From the NCBI GenBank assembly GCA_005503165.1, contig SCNT01000016.1, positions 27,336 through 91,335 on the forward strand: DNA of 64,000 nucleotides, read 5' to 3'. A model generated the notes under the pieces. The model was not told the origin of the DNA. It saw only the letters and a list, made by a program, of their open reading frames with translations, and searched no databases. The translations under genes were made by a program, and so were the position numbers. Positions 35,264 to 43,001 of the stretch are shown here, in pieces. Numbering within the stretch: the first letter of the stretch is position 1; each line of letters opens with the position of its first letter. This DNA is from Sphingomonadaceae bacterium 3R27E2-A (lineage in GTDB: Bacteria > Pseudomonadota > Alphaproteobacteria > Sphingomonadales > Sphingomonadaceae).

Positions 35264-35925
35264 TAGCTTATCTCCTTGGGGACAAGCCGGGGAGAGGCCC
35301 GCCCGATAGACACAAGGTGGCGATGCCGCCGTCGGCCTGCAAGGGAAAAGCGGTCGGCGACACGAATTTGCGCAGATGACGGTTTGAATATGGTTAACGC
35401 GGGGTTGAGGTTTCCCGGACGTCGGCCGCGCAATTTTATTCCAAAGGTCACGAAGGTCACGCTACGTACCCCCTCATTTGGTCCCTTTATGCGGCGCTGC
35501 GGTGTCGCGGGGTGATCGAGGCGGAGCAGTAAATTGCGCATGATTCGGTGGAGGCTATGCCGGCGGAATTTATTAGGACAGCGGTTTTTTTGGCCGGGTT
35601 GGATGGCGGCTTTGGGGTGGAAAGCGGACGTAATAATCCTCCCTGTCGCGCAGCGATGGGGAGGGGGACAGTTTGGGGTCGTCCGGTCCCCCGGACCGGA
35701 CTTGGATTGCCGGGGGCAATCCAACCCCAAACTCGAAGCATGGTGGAGGGGCGACGGCCTTGAGCGTCGGTTTCGGGCCGCCGCCCCTCCACCACCGCTT
35801 CGCGGCGGTCCCCCTCCCCACGGCTTCGCCGCAGGGAGGATTAAATGGCAGCAACTACCCGTTAGCGGTCATCGCGTCGGCATCGGCAGTGAATGTCTGA
35901 AAAGGGGTGGGTAGCCGACCTTTGA
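35264..35925. other. 662 bp intergenic region upstream of clpA
   Basis: No credible gene. It holds the clpA leader, a tandem AAGGTCACG pair (35444-35452 and 35453-35461), a stretch at 35562-35613 that recurs with changes at 56643-56692, and repeat copy 6 (35634-35842). Both recurring flanks precede a hairpin repeat, so the mobile unit may be larger than the hairpins alone. Confidence 0.6.
35634..35842. repeat. nested-hairpin intergenic repeat, copy 6, with 47 bp double-hairpin module
   Basis: Long form bounded by ATCCTCCC and GGGAGGATT. Positions 35678-35724 hold two adjacent perfect hairpins (stems GTCCGGTCC and TTGGATTGCC). The same module, reversed, occurs at 46192-46238 in copy 8. The module is itself framed by AGTTTGGGG/CCCCAAACT. 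Confidence 0.88.
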
Positions 35926-36393
35926 CTATCTGGCTTGCAGCTTCGCCGCTCGAACTGCAAACTGCTTTTGCGAATGATAGAACCATTCTAGGCCTGTGCA
36001 CTCACAGACTATTCGCTTTCCGATATGAGGAGGCTCTTCTCCCACAGGAGAAACCCGTCCGGGCCGAATGAAATCGTCAAATTTCCCAATTACTTCGTCG
36101 TCCAGAAAATCAGGAATTATCCATTCGTCGGCGCTGTCGACGGGTATCAGGTAATATCCGTGATGCAGCTCCCACCCAACATAGAAGGTCCGCTTGATCT
36201 CGGTTCCCGATTTTATCGCGTCCTGAAGGGCAGAACTTCTTTCCGCGGCAATCTGCCTCTGAAAAGCGCCAGAATTGATGTCGATTATCGGCGGCGAAGG
36301 CACGTCGGCTATCCGCGGCGGAGGCGGGTCTGAGCTTACCGCGGCGCACCCGATCAAAGAGGTCAAAGCCGCCAGAAGTATCAAACCACGCAT
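35926..36393 (-). CDS. hypothetical lipoprotein, lower GC than its surroundings
   Basis: The 155-residue product has a signal peptide with lipobox LIGC (about residues 13-16) followed by a proline-rich linker (SDPPPPRIADVPSPP). The globular part contains FYVGWELHHGYYLIPVDS and an unpaired-looking CECTGLEWFYHSQ near the C terminus. I recognise no family. Its base composition is clearly more AT-rich than that of neighbouring genes and codon use is less biased, which suggests recent acquisition. A hairpin repeat lies on each side. Confidence 0.6.
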   Translation of the reverse strand: MRGLILLAALTSLIGCAAVSSDPPPPRIADVPSPPIIDINSGAFQRQIAAERSSALQDAIKSGTEIKRTFYVGWELHHGYYLIPVDSADEWIIPDFLDDEVIGKFDDFIRPGRVSPVGEEPPHIGKRIVCECTGLEWFYHSQKQFAVRAAKLQAR

Positions 36394-36447
36394 GTGGAAA
36401 TCCTACAATCCCTAACCAACGTCCGCTATCGGTCGTTTCCAGACATT

Positions 36448-36510
36448 CGTCATCCCGGACTTGATCCGGGATCCATTGCCGCGTCGAAGTCATGGACCCC
36501 GGCTTTGGCC
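36448..36510. repeat. short dispersed repeat (CGTCATCCCGGACTTGATCC type)
   Basis: It begins GTCATCCCGGACTTGATCCG with a CCCGGA/TCCGGG hairpin and continues into ATGGACCCCGGC. This unit is recognisable as a common dispersed repeat of alphaproteobacterial genomes; only one copy is in the window. Confidence 0.55.
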
Positions 36511-36585
36511 GAGGAGCGGCATCTCGTGGCCGGAGCGGGCGCTTGAAGTCCATGCGGGCTCTTGGGGGCGGGCGGCGCGGGGCGG

Positions 36586-36783
36586 CTACCCCTTCTTGAA
36601 CAGCGACTCCGCGATCGCCTTGTGGCCCGCGGCGGCCGCCTTGTGCGCCTTTACGCGCGCGATCTCGCCTTCGAGCACCGCGACGCGCTCGTCGAGTTCG
36701 TCCAATGAGAGGGGATCGAGCGGCTGTCTGGTGAGCGCCGCCAGTATGTCGTCGCGGCGGCGGGGAAGGTCGTCGTCGTCCAT
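36586..36783 (-). CDS. DUF1192 family small protein
   Basis: The 65-residue protein begins with an acidic MDDDDLPRRRDD, followed by the DUF1192 core PLSLDELDERVAVLEGEIARV, a predicted coiled-coil helix, and a short Ala/Lys tail. Function is unknown; the family is small and typical of alphaproteobacteria. GGAGG sits eight bases before ATG 36783, which fixes the start; a much longer in-frame extension would run across the divergent oxidoreductase and is not real. Confidence 0.82.
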   Translation of the reverse strand: MDDDDLPRRRDDILAALTRQPLDPLSLDELDERVAVLEGEIARVKAHKAAAAGHKAIAESLFKKG

Positions 36784-36876
36784 CGCGTCATCCTCCTCTT
36801 TTCGCGGGCCGAACTTGTTGACCCGCCGCCCCCGCCTGTCAATAAGCGCCCCTGTGGGAAGCAGGGGGACCAAGAC

Positions 36877-37878
36877 GTGACCAGCGTGCCGGACAGCATG
36901 ACCGCCATCGCGATAAGCGCGCCGGGCGGCCCCGAGGTTCTGATCCCCGAAATGCGCCCCGTCCCCCGTCCTGCGCCGGGCGAACTGCTGGTGCGCGTCG
37001 CCGCGGCGGGGGTCAACCGGCCCGACGTGCTGCAGCGCATGGGTTTCTATCCGCCGCCGCCGGGCGCGTCGGACCTGCCGGGGCTCGAGATCGCGGGGAC
37101 GGTCGTCGCGGTCGGTCCCGGGGGCGATCCCGGGATGCTGGGGCAGGCGGTCTGCGCGCTCGTCGCGGGCGGCGGCTATGCCGAATATTGCCTCGCGCCC
37201 GCGGGAAGCTGCCTGCCGGTGCCGAACGGCTTTTCGATGGCGGAAGCCGCGGCGCTGCCCGAGACGGTGTTCACCGTGTGGCACAATCTGTTCGAGCGCG
37301 CGTGGGTGATGGAGGGCGAGACGGTGCTCGTCCACGGCGGCACCAGCGGCATCGGCACCACCGCGATCGGGCTCTGCAAACTCTTCGGGATCAGGGTCAT
37401 CGTGACCTGCGGCAGCGCCCGTAAATGCGCTGCGGCGAGTGCGCTCGGCGCCGACCTGGCGGTGGATTATTCGCGCGAGGACTATGTCGCGGCGGCGAAG
37501 GCCTTCACCGGCGGCGCGGGGGTGAACGCGGTGCTCGACATGGTCGGCGGCGATTATGTTCCGCGCAACCTCGAGTGCCTCGCCGACGACGGGCGGCATG
37601 TCACCATCGCCTTCCAGCGCGGCGCCAGGACCGAGATCGACATTTCGCAGGTCATGCGCCGGCGGCTGACGATGACCGGCTCGACGCTCCGCGCGCGCAG
37701 CGCCGACTTCAAGGCCGCGCTCGCCGACGAGATCGCGCGCACCCTCTGGCCGCGTTTGAGCGAAGGCGCGTGGAAGCCCGCGATGGATCGGGCCTTCCCG
37801 CTAGCCGAAGCCAGTGCGGCGCATGCGCGCATGCAGGCGGGCGAACATGTCGGGAAGATCGTGCTCAGCCTGGGGTGA
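36877..37878 (+). CDS. NAD(P)H quinone oxidoreductase, PIG3 type
   Basis: A 333-residue zinc-free medium-chain dehydrogenase/reductase: GVNRPDVLQRMGFYPPPPGA, LPGLEIAGTV, the quinone-reductase segment AALPETVFTVWHNLFER and the nucleotide loop VHGGTSGIGTTAIGLCK. The pattern matches PIG3/QorB-like enzymes that reduce quinones with NADPH. The start is GTG 36877 with GGGGGA upstream; an internal ATG at 36898 lacks a ribosome site. It is divergent from the DUF1192 gene and followed by a lipoprotein gene after 77 bp. Confidence 0.9.
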   Translation: MTSVPDSMTAIAISAPGGPEVLIPEMRPVPRPAPGELLVRVAAAGVNRPDVLQRMGFYPPPPGASDLPGLEIAGTVVAVGPGGDPGMLGQAVCALVAGGGYAEYCLAPAGSCLPVPNGFSMAEAAALPETVFTVWHNLFERAWVMEGETVLVHGGTSGIGTTAIGLCKLFGIRVIVTCGSARKCAAASALGADLAVDYSREDYVAAAKAFTGGAGVNAVLDMVGGDYVPRNLECLADDGRHVTIAFQRGARTEIDISQVMRRRLTMTGSTLRARSADFKAALADEIARTLWPRLSEGAWKPAMDRAFPLAEASAAHARMQAGEHVGKIVLSLG

Positions 37879-37955
37879 ATTGAGGAACGCGCAGGGCTTT
37901 CGGGCGGTTGGTCAGAGGCGGCGGGGGCCGTTCTGAACACCACCAGGAGATTATC

Positions 37956-38498
37956 ATGCGCTTTTCCTTTGCTTCTGCCGCGGCCCTCGCGCTCGGCCTC
38001 GCCGCCTGTTCGCAGCCGGCGGCCGACCAGCCCGCGGCGCAGCCCGAGAAGAGCGCCGCCGCGGCGGACGACCTGCCGCCGCCGATCAAGCCCGTCGACA
38101 TCCCGACCAAGGGCGGCGACGGGTCGCCGATCGAACTGGGCGGGCTGACCGAAGCCGATATCGCCGCCGCCAAGCTGCCCGGCGAACTGGGATGCAGCTT
38201 CGCCGCCGACGCTGCGACGCCGCCGATCCTGGTCGCGATGGGCGATGCCGCGTCGAGCGATCCGGCGCGCGGGATCGTCAAGCTCGGCAATGCGGTCGAG
38301 CGTGTGGCCTCGCCGGGCGGCTTCGACGGCATGACCAAGGGCGCGCGCTTCACGGGCAAGGGGCTGCAGCTGCGCCTCGCGCTGACCGGCGCTGCGACGG
38401 GCGGGGGCGAATCGCCGCCGCGCCCCGCGACGCTGACCGCGGACCGCGCCGACGGCGCGGTGCGGGTGTTCGCGGGCGAATGGCGCTGCGGCCCCTAG
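37956..38498 (+). CDS. putative lipoprotein, conserved hypothetical
   Basis: The 180-residue product has a signal peptide and lipobox LAAC (about residues 15-18), then an Ala/Pro/Gln-rich linker. The mature domain includes LPGELGCSFAADAATPPILVAMGDAAS and ends VFAGEWRCGP; two cysteines could form a disulfide. No function is recognisable. AGGAGA lies six bases before ATG 37956. It follows the quinone oxidoreductase and precedes a glutathione transferase on the same strand. Confidence 0.7.
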   Translation: MRFSFASAAALALGLAACSQPAADQPAAQPEKSAAAADDLPPPIKPVDIPTKGGDGSPIELGGLTEADIAAAKLPGELGCSFAADAATPPILVAMGDAASSDPARGIVKLGNAVERVASPGGFDGMTKGARFTGKGLQLRLALTGAATGGGESPPRPATLTADRADGAVRVFAGEWRCGP

Positions 38499-38581
38499 GG
38501 GCCGCTTGCGGCGCGAACGCGATCCCCGCATAGGGGCGTGGGCAACGCGGGGGGCGTCGCCAGCGCCTTTTGGGGGAAGCG

Positions 38582-39205
38582 ATGAGCGACGAGCCGATCC
38601 TTCACGAATATGCGCCGAGCGGCAATTGCTACAAGATCCGCCTGACCGCGGCCTTGCTCGATTATCCGATCGAGCGGCGCGAATATGACATCATGAAGGG
38701 CGAGACGCGCACGCCCGCGTTTCTCGCCGAGGTCAATCCGAACGGGCGCATCCCGGTGCTGCAGGTCGGCGACAGGTTTTTGCCCGAGAGCAATGCGGCC
38801 TGTTTCTGGCTCGCCGACGGCACGCATCTGGTGCCGCACGATCGCTTCGAGCGCGCCGACATGCTGCACTGGATGTTCTGGGAGCAATATAATCACGAGC
38901 CGAACGTGGCGACCTTGCGCTTCTGGATGAAATGGGTCGGCGAGGCGAATTTGAGCGCCGTCCAGCGCGCGCTGGTACCGGTGAAGCAGGCGGCGGGCGC
39001 GGCGGCGCTGACGCTGATGGACGAGCATCTGGCGGCGCGCGACTGGCTGGCGGGAAGCGGGCTGACGCTCGCCGACATCGCGCTTTATGCGTACACCCAT
39101 GTCGCCGAGGACAGCGGGCTGTTTTCGCTGGCGGACTATCCCGCGGTGCAGGCGTGGATCGCGCGGGTCGAGGGCGAGCCCGGGTATGTGGCGATGGGGG
39201 CTTAG
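38582..39205 (+). CDS. glutathione S-transferase family protein
   Basis: The 207-residue protein has a thioredoxin-like N-terminal domain with PSGNCYKIRL (possible catalytic Ser/Cys), VNPNGRIPVLQ (cis-Pro) and the glutathione-binding ESNAACFWLADG, then a helical C-terminal domain with LAGSGLTLADIALYAYTHVA. The substrate is unknown. ATG 38582 follows GGGGGA closely. It ends in hairpin repeat copy 7 and faces a HAD phosphatase gene. Confidence 0.9.
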   Translation: MSDEPILHEYAPSGNCYKIRLTAALLDYPIERREYDIMKGETRTPAFLAEVNPNGRIPVLQVGDRFLPESNAACFWLADGTHLVPHDRFERADMLHWMFWEQYNHEPNVATLRFWMKWVGEANLSAVQRALVPVKQAAGAAALTLMDEHLAARDWLAGSGLTLADIALYAYTHVAEDSGLFSLADYPAVQAWIARVEGEPGYVAMGA

Positions 39206-39239
39206 AGAAGGTCTGGTATCGGGCGGAAGGGGACATTCT

Positions 39240-39382
39240 TAATCCTCCCTGCGGCGTAGCCGTGGGGAGGGGGACCACCCGTAGGGTGGTGGAGGGGGCT
39301 CTCGGCTTGAAGCGCCGCTTGAGGACGCCACCCCCCTCCGTCAGCGCTGCGCGCTGCCACCTCCCCACAAGTGGGGAGGATC
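39240..39382. repeat. nested-hairpin intergenic repeat, copy 7
   Basis: Bounded by AATCCTCCC and GGGGAGGATC. Internal hairpins include ACCACCCGTAGGGTGGT and GTCAGCGCTGCGCGCTG-like units. It fills the gap between convergent genes. Confidence 0.85.
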
Positions 39383-39431
39383 GTCTTGTTCCACCCCAAA
39401 GCGGTCATCCGCTTTGGACCGGGCTACCTCC

Positions 39432-40088
39432 TCAGGGCAGTGCAAACCCCAGCGCCGCCGACAGGTCGGCCAGCGCCTGCTCGCCGCTCGTCACCTTGAT
39501 CGCGTGCATGCCCAGCAGCGCCGCCGGTTTGCAGTTGATGCCGAGGTCGTCGAGATAGACGCACTCGCGGGGTTCGACGCCGAGCTGTTCGCACATCATA
39601 AGGTAGATGGCCGGGTCGGGCTTGCGCACCCCCGCCTTGCTCGATTCGATGACATGCTCGAAGCGTGCCATGATGGCGGCGACCTCGTTGGCGGCTTTCT
39701 CGCTGCGCGTCATGCCCGCGCCCGTGACGCCTTTGCCGCCGGGAACATTGTTGGTGATGCACGCGATGCGAAAGTCCCTGGCCTTCAGCGTGTCGAGCGC
39801 TTTCACCATATCCGGGCGGACCGCGCCTGCGATCACCGCGAGCACCGCTTCGCCCTCCAGTTCGTGCCCGAGCGCGCGGGCTTCCTCGGCGAACAGCGCG
39901 TCGAACGCCGCGGCGTCGATCTCGGCGCGCTCGAATCTGGCCCAGGCATTGTCGTCAGGGTTGGCCGCATTGACGCGGCGTACAAAATCGCGCGGCAGCC
40001 CGCGTTCTGCCTCCAGCCGGTTGAACGCCTCGAAGGGCGAGGCGGTGATGACGCCGCCGAAGTCGAAGATGACGGTGGTGATGCTCAT
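39432..40088 (-). CDS. HAD-superfamily hydrolase (epoxide-hydrolase-N-terminal/YihX-like phosphatase)
   Basis: The 218-residue protein has the HAD nucleophile in IFDFGGVI (Asp9, with Gly instead of a second Asp two residues on, as in haloalkanoic/epoxide hydrolase relatives), ITNNVPG (motif II), the motif III Lys in KAGVRKPDPAIY, and motif IV VYLDDLGINC. The AGMTRSEKAA insertion forms part of the cap. Likely a small-molecule phosphatase; substrate unknown. It overlaps the DUF2855 gene by four bases (ATGA), so the two proteins should be made together. Confidence 0.87.
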   Translation of the reverse strand: MSITTVIFDFGGVITASPFEAFNRLEAERGLPRDFVRRVNAANPDDNAWARFERAEIDAAAFDALFAEEARALGHELEGEAVLAVIAGAVRPDMVKALDTLKARDFRIACITNNVPGGKGVTGAGMTRSEKAANEVAAIMARFEHVIESSKAGVRKPDPAIYLMMCEQLGVEPRECVYLDDLGINCKPAALLGMHAIKVTSGEQALADLSAALGFALP

Positions 40089-41191
40089 GGGATGACGACG
40101 ATCCCGGCCTTGGGATCGGCCTGCCCCGACAGCATTTCCCGATAGGCGCCAAGCGCCGCTTCGCCGCCGCGGCGCTTGTCGATCGCCGCGAGCCGCGGGG
40201 CGACGTCCATGAAGGCGAGCCAGGCCGCGGCGATCTTCTGCCCGAAGGCCGCGCCGCCCCAGTCGGCGATGCGCTTCTGGCTGCGGCCGGGGGCGAAAAA
40301 GCCCTGGCGTTCGGGGCCGGGCAGGCCCTCGACATCGGCCTGCGCGTCCCAATGCGACTTGCCGACGATGATCGAGGCCTTGAGCTGGCCCCCGAAATGG
40401 CTGTGCACGACGCGCGTCACCGCGCCATTGCCCGCCATGTCGACCAGCGCCGCGGGCGTAGAGGCGTTGAGCGTCATGATCTGATCGTAGCTGATCACGC
40501 GGTCATAAATGCCCTGCGCCGCGAGCGCTTCGACATTGGCCGCGCTGGTCAGCCCGATCGTTTCGGGGCGGTGACCGCTGCGCTGCGCGAGCGAAAAGCC
40601 GAGCCCGATCGCTGTCTTGCTCGACGCGCTGGCGATCAGGATCTGCGCCGCGCCATAATCGCCCTCGTCCTCGAACTGGTCGGCGATCAGCCAGCCGGTC
40701 AGGAACAGCGGGCGGAACACCGGCCAATAGTCATGGTCGGCGGCGCGATAATCGTGGAGCGCGCCGACGCGCTGATAGTGGTTGTAAATGGTCGGCAGCG
40801 TGGTGCGGCGCGGCGTGACGTCGGTGAAGCCGCCGGGGCCGATGTTCGCGGCGTTGAGCACCGCGTGGCTCGCCATCGGATAATAGCCGTAGAAGGTGTC
40901 GCCCACCGCGATGCCATCGGCCGCGCTCTCGGTCACCGTCGCAAATCCCCAGACGGGCAGCCGGCCCGGCGCGCCGCGTTCGGCGAAGAAGTCCCAATAG
41001 CCCTGGTCGTTGCCGAACAGCCCCGCGGGCTTGCCGAACACGGCGTAAGTGATGTTGTTGGCGGTCATCGCATAGCTGTCGACGGCGACGCGAACCTGCC
41101 CAGGCGCCAGCGGTACAGCGGGATCGGTCACCAATTCGGCGCGCGCAATATCGTCGCGATCGATGTCGATCGCCCATCCGGTTTCACTCAT
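40085..41191 (-). CDS. DUF2855 family protein
   Basis: The 368-residue protein matches DUF2855: TANNITYAVFGKPAGLFG, WGFATVTES, GDTFYGYYPMASHAVLNAANI and a C-terminal Rossmann-like half with AQILIASASSKTAIGLGFSLA. The overall order suggests a distant relative of medium-chain dehydrogenases without the glycine-rich consensus, but no activity is established. Translationally coupled to the HAD hydrolase. It starts 56 bp from a divergent DUF488 gene. Confidence 0.85.
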   Translation of the reverse strand: MSETGWAIDIDRDDIARAELVTDPAVPLAPGQVRVAVDSYAMTANNITYAVFGKPAGLFGNDQGYWDFFAERGAPGRLPVWGFATVTESAADGIAVGDTFYGYYPMASHAVLNAANIGPGGFTDVTPRRTTLPTIYNHYQRVGALHDYRAADHDYWPVFRPLFLTGWLIADQFEDEGDYGAAQILIASASSKTAIGLGFSLAQRSGHRPETIGLTSAANVEALAAQGIYDRVISYDQIMTLNASTPAALVDMAGNGAVTRVVHSHFGGQLKASIIVGKSHWDAQADVEGLPGPERQGFFAPGRSQKRIADWGGAAFGQKIAAAWLAFMDVAPRLAAIDKRRGGEAALGAYREMLSGQADPKAGIVVIP

Positions 41192-41247
41192 CTGCGGACC
41201 CCTCCGGCTGCTTGCCCGCGGACGCGGGATCGATCATAGTCATACAG

Positions 41248-41631
41248 ATGGCAGCGCCCCTGACAATCGCAGTCAAACGCGTCCACGAGGCGGCCGGGCC
41301 CGGCGACGGTGCGCGTTTCCTGGTCGACCGGCTGTGGCCGCGCGGGGTGTCGAAGGAGAAGGCGGCGCTGGCGGCGTGGCTGAAACCGTTGTCGCCGAGC
41401 GATGCGCTGCGCAGGACCTATCATGGCGCGACCGTCGATTCGGACGAAGCGTGGCACGCGTTCCGTGCCGATTATTTCGCCGAGCTCGACGCGGGAAGCG
41501 GGGAGGTCGAGGCGGCGCTCTTCACGCTCGATGCGGCGGCAAGCGCGGGGCCGGTGACCCTGCTCCATGCCGCGAAGGACGCCGAGCGGAACAACGCCGT
41601 GGCGCTGCGCGACTGGCTGACGGGCCGCTAA
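41248..41631 (+). CDS. DUF488 family protein
   Basis: The 127-residue protein carries VKRVHEAAGPGDGARFLVDRLWPRGVSKEKA and the C-terminal LLHAAKDAERNNAVALRDWL, the two conserved blocks of the small DUF488 family (YeaO-like). Function is unknown. ATG 41248 matches where homologues begin, although no good ribosome site is visible; a TTG at 41212 is an alternative. Its stop overlaps the stop of the convergent VIT gene by four bases. Confidence 0.85.
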   Translation: MAAPLTIAVKRVHEAAGPGDGARFLVDRLWPRGVSKEKAALAAWLKPLSPSDALRRTYHGATVDSDEAWHAFRADYFAELDAGSGEVEAALFTLDAAASAGPVTLLHAAKDAERNNAVALRDWLTGR

Positions 41632-42317
41632 GCCGCGACCGTCCCGAACAGCGACCCGATCGCGATCGTCGCCGCCATCGCCATCGCGCCCCAGAAGGTC
41701 ACGCGCGCGACGGGGCGCAGCATCGGGGCGTTGCCCGCCCATGCCCCGAGCGCGCCGAGCAGCGCCAGGAAGATCAAGGACGCGCCCGACACCGTCCACG
41801 GCAGGGAAGGGCCCGAATCGAGCAACACGACGAGCAGGGGCAGCGCTGCGCCGACGGTGAAGCTGGCGGCCGATGCGATCGCCGCCTGGATCGGCCGCGC
41901 GGCCATCGTCTCGGTCATGCCGAGTTCGTCGCGCAGATGCGTGTCGAGCGCATCGTGCGCGGTCAGCTCGACCGCGACCCGTTCGGCGAGCGCGCGGCTC
42001 AGCCCGCGCTGCTCGTAGATTTGCGTCAGCTCCTCGAGCTCGAACTCGGGGTCGGCGGCGAGGTGGCGCTTTTCGAGTTCGACATCGGCCATTTCGGCGT
42101 CGCTCTGCGAGCTCACCGAGACATATTCGCCCGCCGCCATCGACATGGCCCCCGCGACCAGCCCTGCGATCCCGGTCAGCAGGATCGCATGCGGCGCCGT
42201 GCCCGCCGCCGCGACGCCCGCGATCAGGCTGGCGGTCGACACGATCCCGTCATTGGCGCCGAGGATCGCGGCGCGCAGCCAGCCGATGCGCGTAACGGCG
42301 TGGGTTTCCTCGTGCAT
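41628..42317 (-). CDS. VIT1/CCC1-family transporter (iron/manganese type)
   Basis: The 229-residue membrane protein begins with RIGWLRAAILGANDGIVSTASL, the signature of the VIT family, followed by a second helix with MSMAAGEYVSVSSQSD, an amphipathic acidic metal-binding region (about 75-130, EFELEELTQIYEQRGLS), and three C-terminal membrane segments. Family members export or sequester Fe2+ or Mn2+. It is 11 bp downstream of the PIN toxin gene and convergent with DUF488. Confidence 0.9.
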   Translation of the reverse strand: MHEETHAVTRIGWLRAAILGANDGIVSTASLIAGVAAAGTAPHAILLTGIAGLVAGAMSMAAGEYVSVSSQSDAEMADVELEKRHLAADPEFELEELTQIYEQRGLSRALAERVAVELTAHDALDTHLRDELGMTETMAARPIQAAIASAASFTVGAALPLLVVLLDSGPSLPWTVSGASLIFLALLGALGAWAGNAPMLRPVARVTFWGAMAMAATIAIGSLFGTVAA

Positions 42318-42328
42318 CGCAGGCTCTC

Positions 42329-42715
42329 CTACCAGAAACGGATGACGCCGAACTGGTCGAACAGCTTCTCGTTGGACACCAGCGAATATTGCTCGATCTG
42401 CGACTGGGCGATCAATATGCGATCAAAGGGATCGCGATGTTCGAAGGACAGCAGGCCTGCCAGACTGGCGTGCGCGACTGAAATGGGCAGTTGCTCGAAG
42501 CCGAAGCCGGCAATGACCTTTTCGAACCGCTCGGCGAGTTCGTCGGCGCCTTCCAGCTTTCCTATCCGGAACTTGATCGCGACCTCGATTGCCGACACCG
42601 CGCTGATCCAGATGCGATTGTCCGGATCCTCGACGGCGGCCCGCACAGTGTTCGGCAATTTTTCCGGTTCGTTGGCGGCCCAGATCAGCGCATGCGTGTC
42701 GAGCAAAAGGTTCAT
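42329..42715 (-). CDS. PIN-domain toxin (VapC-like)
   Basis: The 128-residue protein has the PIN acidic set: Asp in LLLDTHALIWAA, Glu in SAVSAIEVAIKFRIGKL, and Asp in HRDPFDRILIAQS. PIN toxins are Mg-dependent RNases that cut tRNA or rRNA. This one is the type-II 'LLLDTHALIW' group usually paired with Phd-like antitoxins. It overlaps the antitoxin gene by four bases (ATGA), so its synthesis depends on antitoxin translation. Confidence 0.9.
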   Translation of the reverse strand: MNLLLDTHALIWAANEPEKLPNTVRAAVEDPDNRIWISAVSAIEVAIKFRIGKLEGADELAERFEKVIAGFGFEQLPISVAHASLAGLLSFEHRDPFDRILIAQSQIEQYSLVSNEKLFDQFGVIRFW

Positions 42716-42969
42716 TGCGCGTCGGTCGGGCCTTCGCCGTTCCACAGCGCAAGATCTTCTTCGGGCAGGGGGTCCCAAAAACCCTTGTCGAGATCGATCT
42801 TGCCCTTCAGCGTACCCAGGACGCGTTTCGCCTTGGGCGGTTCTTTCACCGGCATCAGCTTGACCACCGGCTCCTTGCCGCGCGCGATCGTCACCTCTTC
42901 GCCCGCCAGCACGCGGGCGATCAGGCGCGACAGATGCGTTTTCGCTTCGTGGATCGTCACGATCGTCAT
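42712..42969 (-). CDS. Phd/YefM-family antitoxin
   Basis: The 85-residue protein has the Phd N-terminal fold TIVTIHEAKTHLSRLIARVLAGEEVTIARGKEPVVKL, which dimerises and binds DNA, and a C-terminal toxin-neutralising tail (WDPLPEEDLALW). It neutralises the PIN toxin and represses its own promoter. I prefer ATG 42969 over an upstream GTG at 42978, because a pair of operator-like repeats starts at 42977. Confidence 0.9.
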   Translation of the reverse strand: MTIVTIHEAKTHLSRLIARVLAGEEVTIARGKEPVVKLMPVKEPPKAKRVLGTLKGKIDLDKGFWDPLPEEDLALWNGEGPTDAQ

Positions 42970-42976
42970 GCCGCCC

Positions 42977-43001
42977 ACTTAGCTAAGTCACTTGACTAAG
43001 T
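42977..43001. promoter_or_regulatory. paired operator of the toxin-antitoxin locus
   Basis: ACTTAGCTAAGT (42977-42988, a perfect palindrome) and ACTTGACTAAGT (42990-43001) lie side by side, eight bases before the antitoxin start. Two palindromic sites are typical of Phd autoregulation. They touch the stop codon of the SMP-30 gene. Confidence 0.6.

Noticed and set aside
29936..35266. A 1776-codon open frame on the plus strand
   Set aside because: It runs antisense through the PQQ dehydrogenase, map and clpA, all with clear family motifs. Long antisense frames are expected in GC-rich DNA, and its protein is low-complexity Arg/Ala/Gly.
42329..42969. A defence island around the toxin-antitoxin pair
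   Set aside because: Neighbours are a metal transporter, a lactonase and a DUF488 gene; none is a known defence component.
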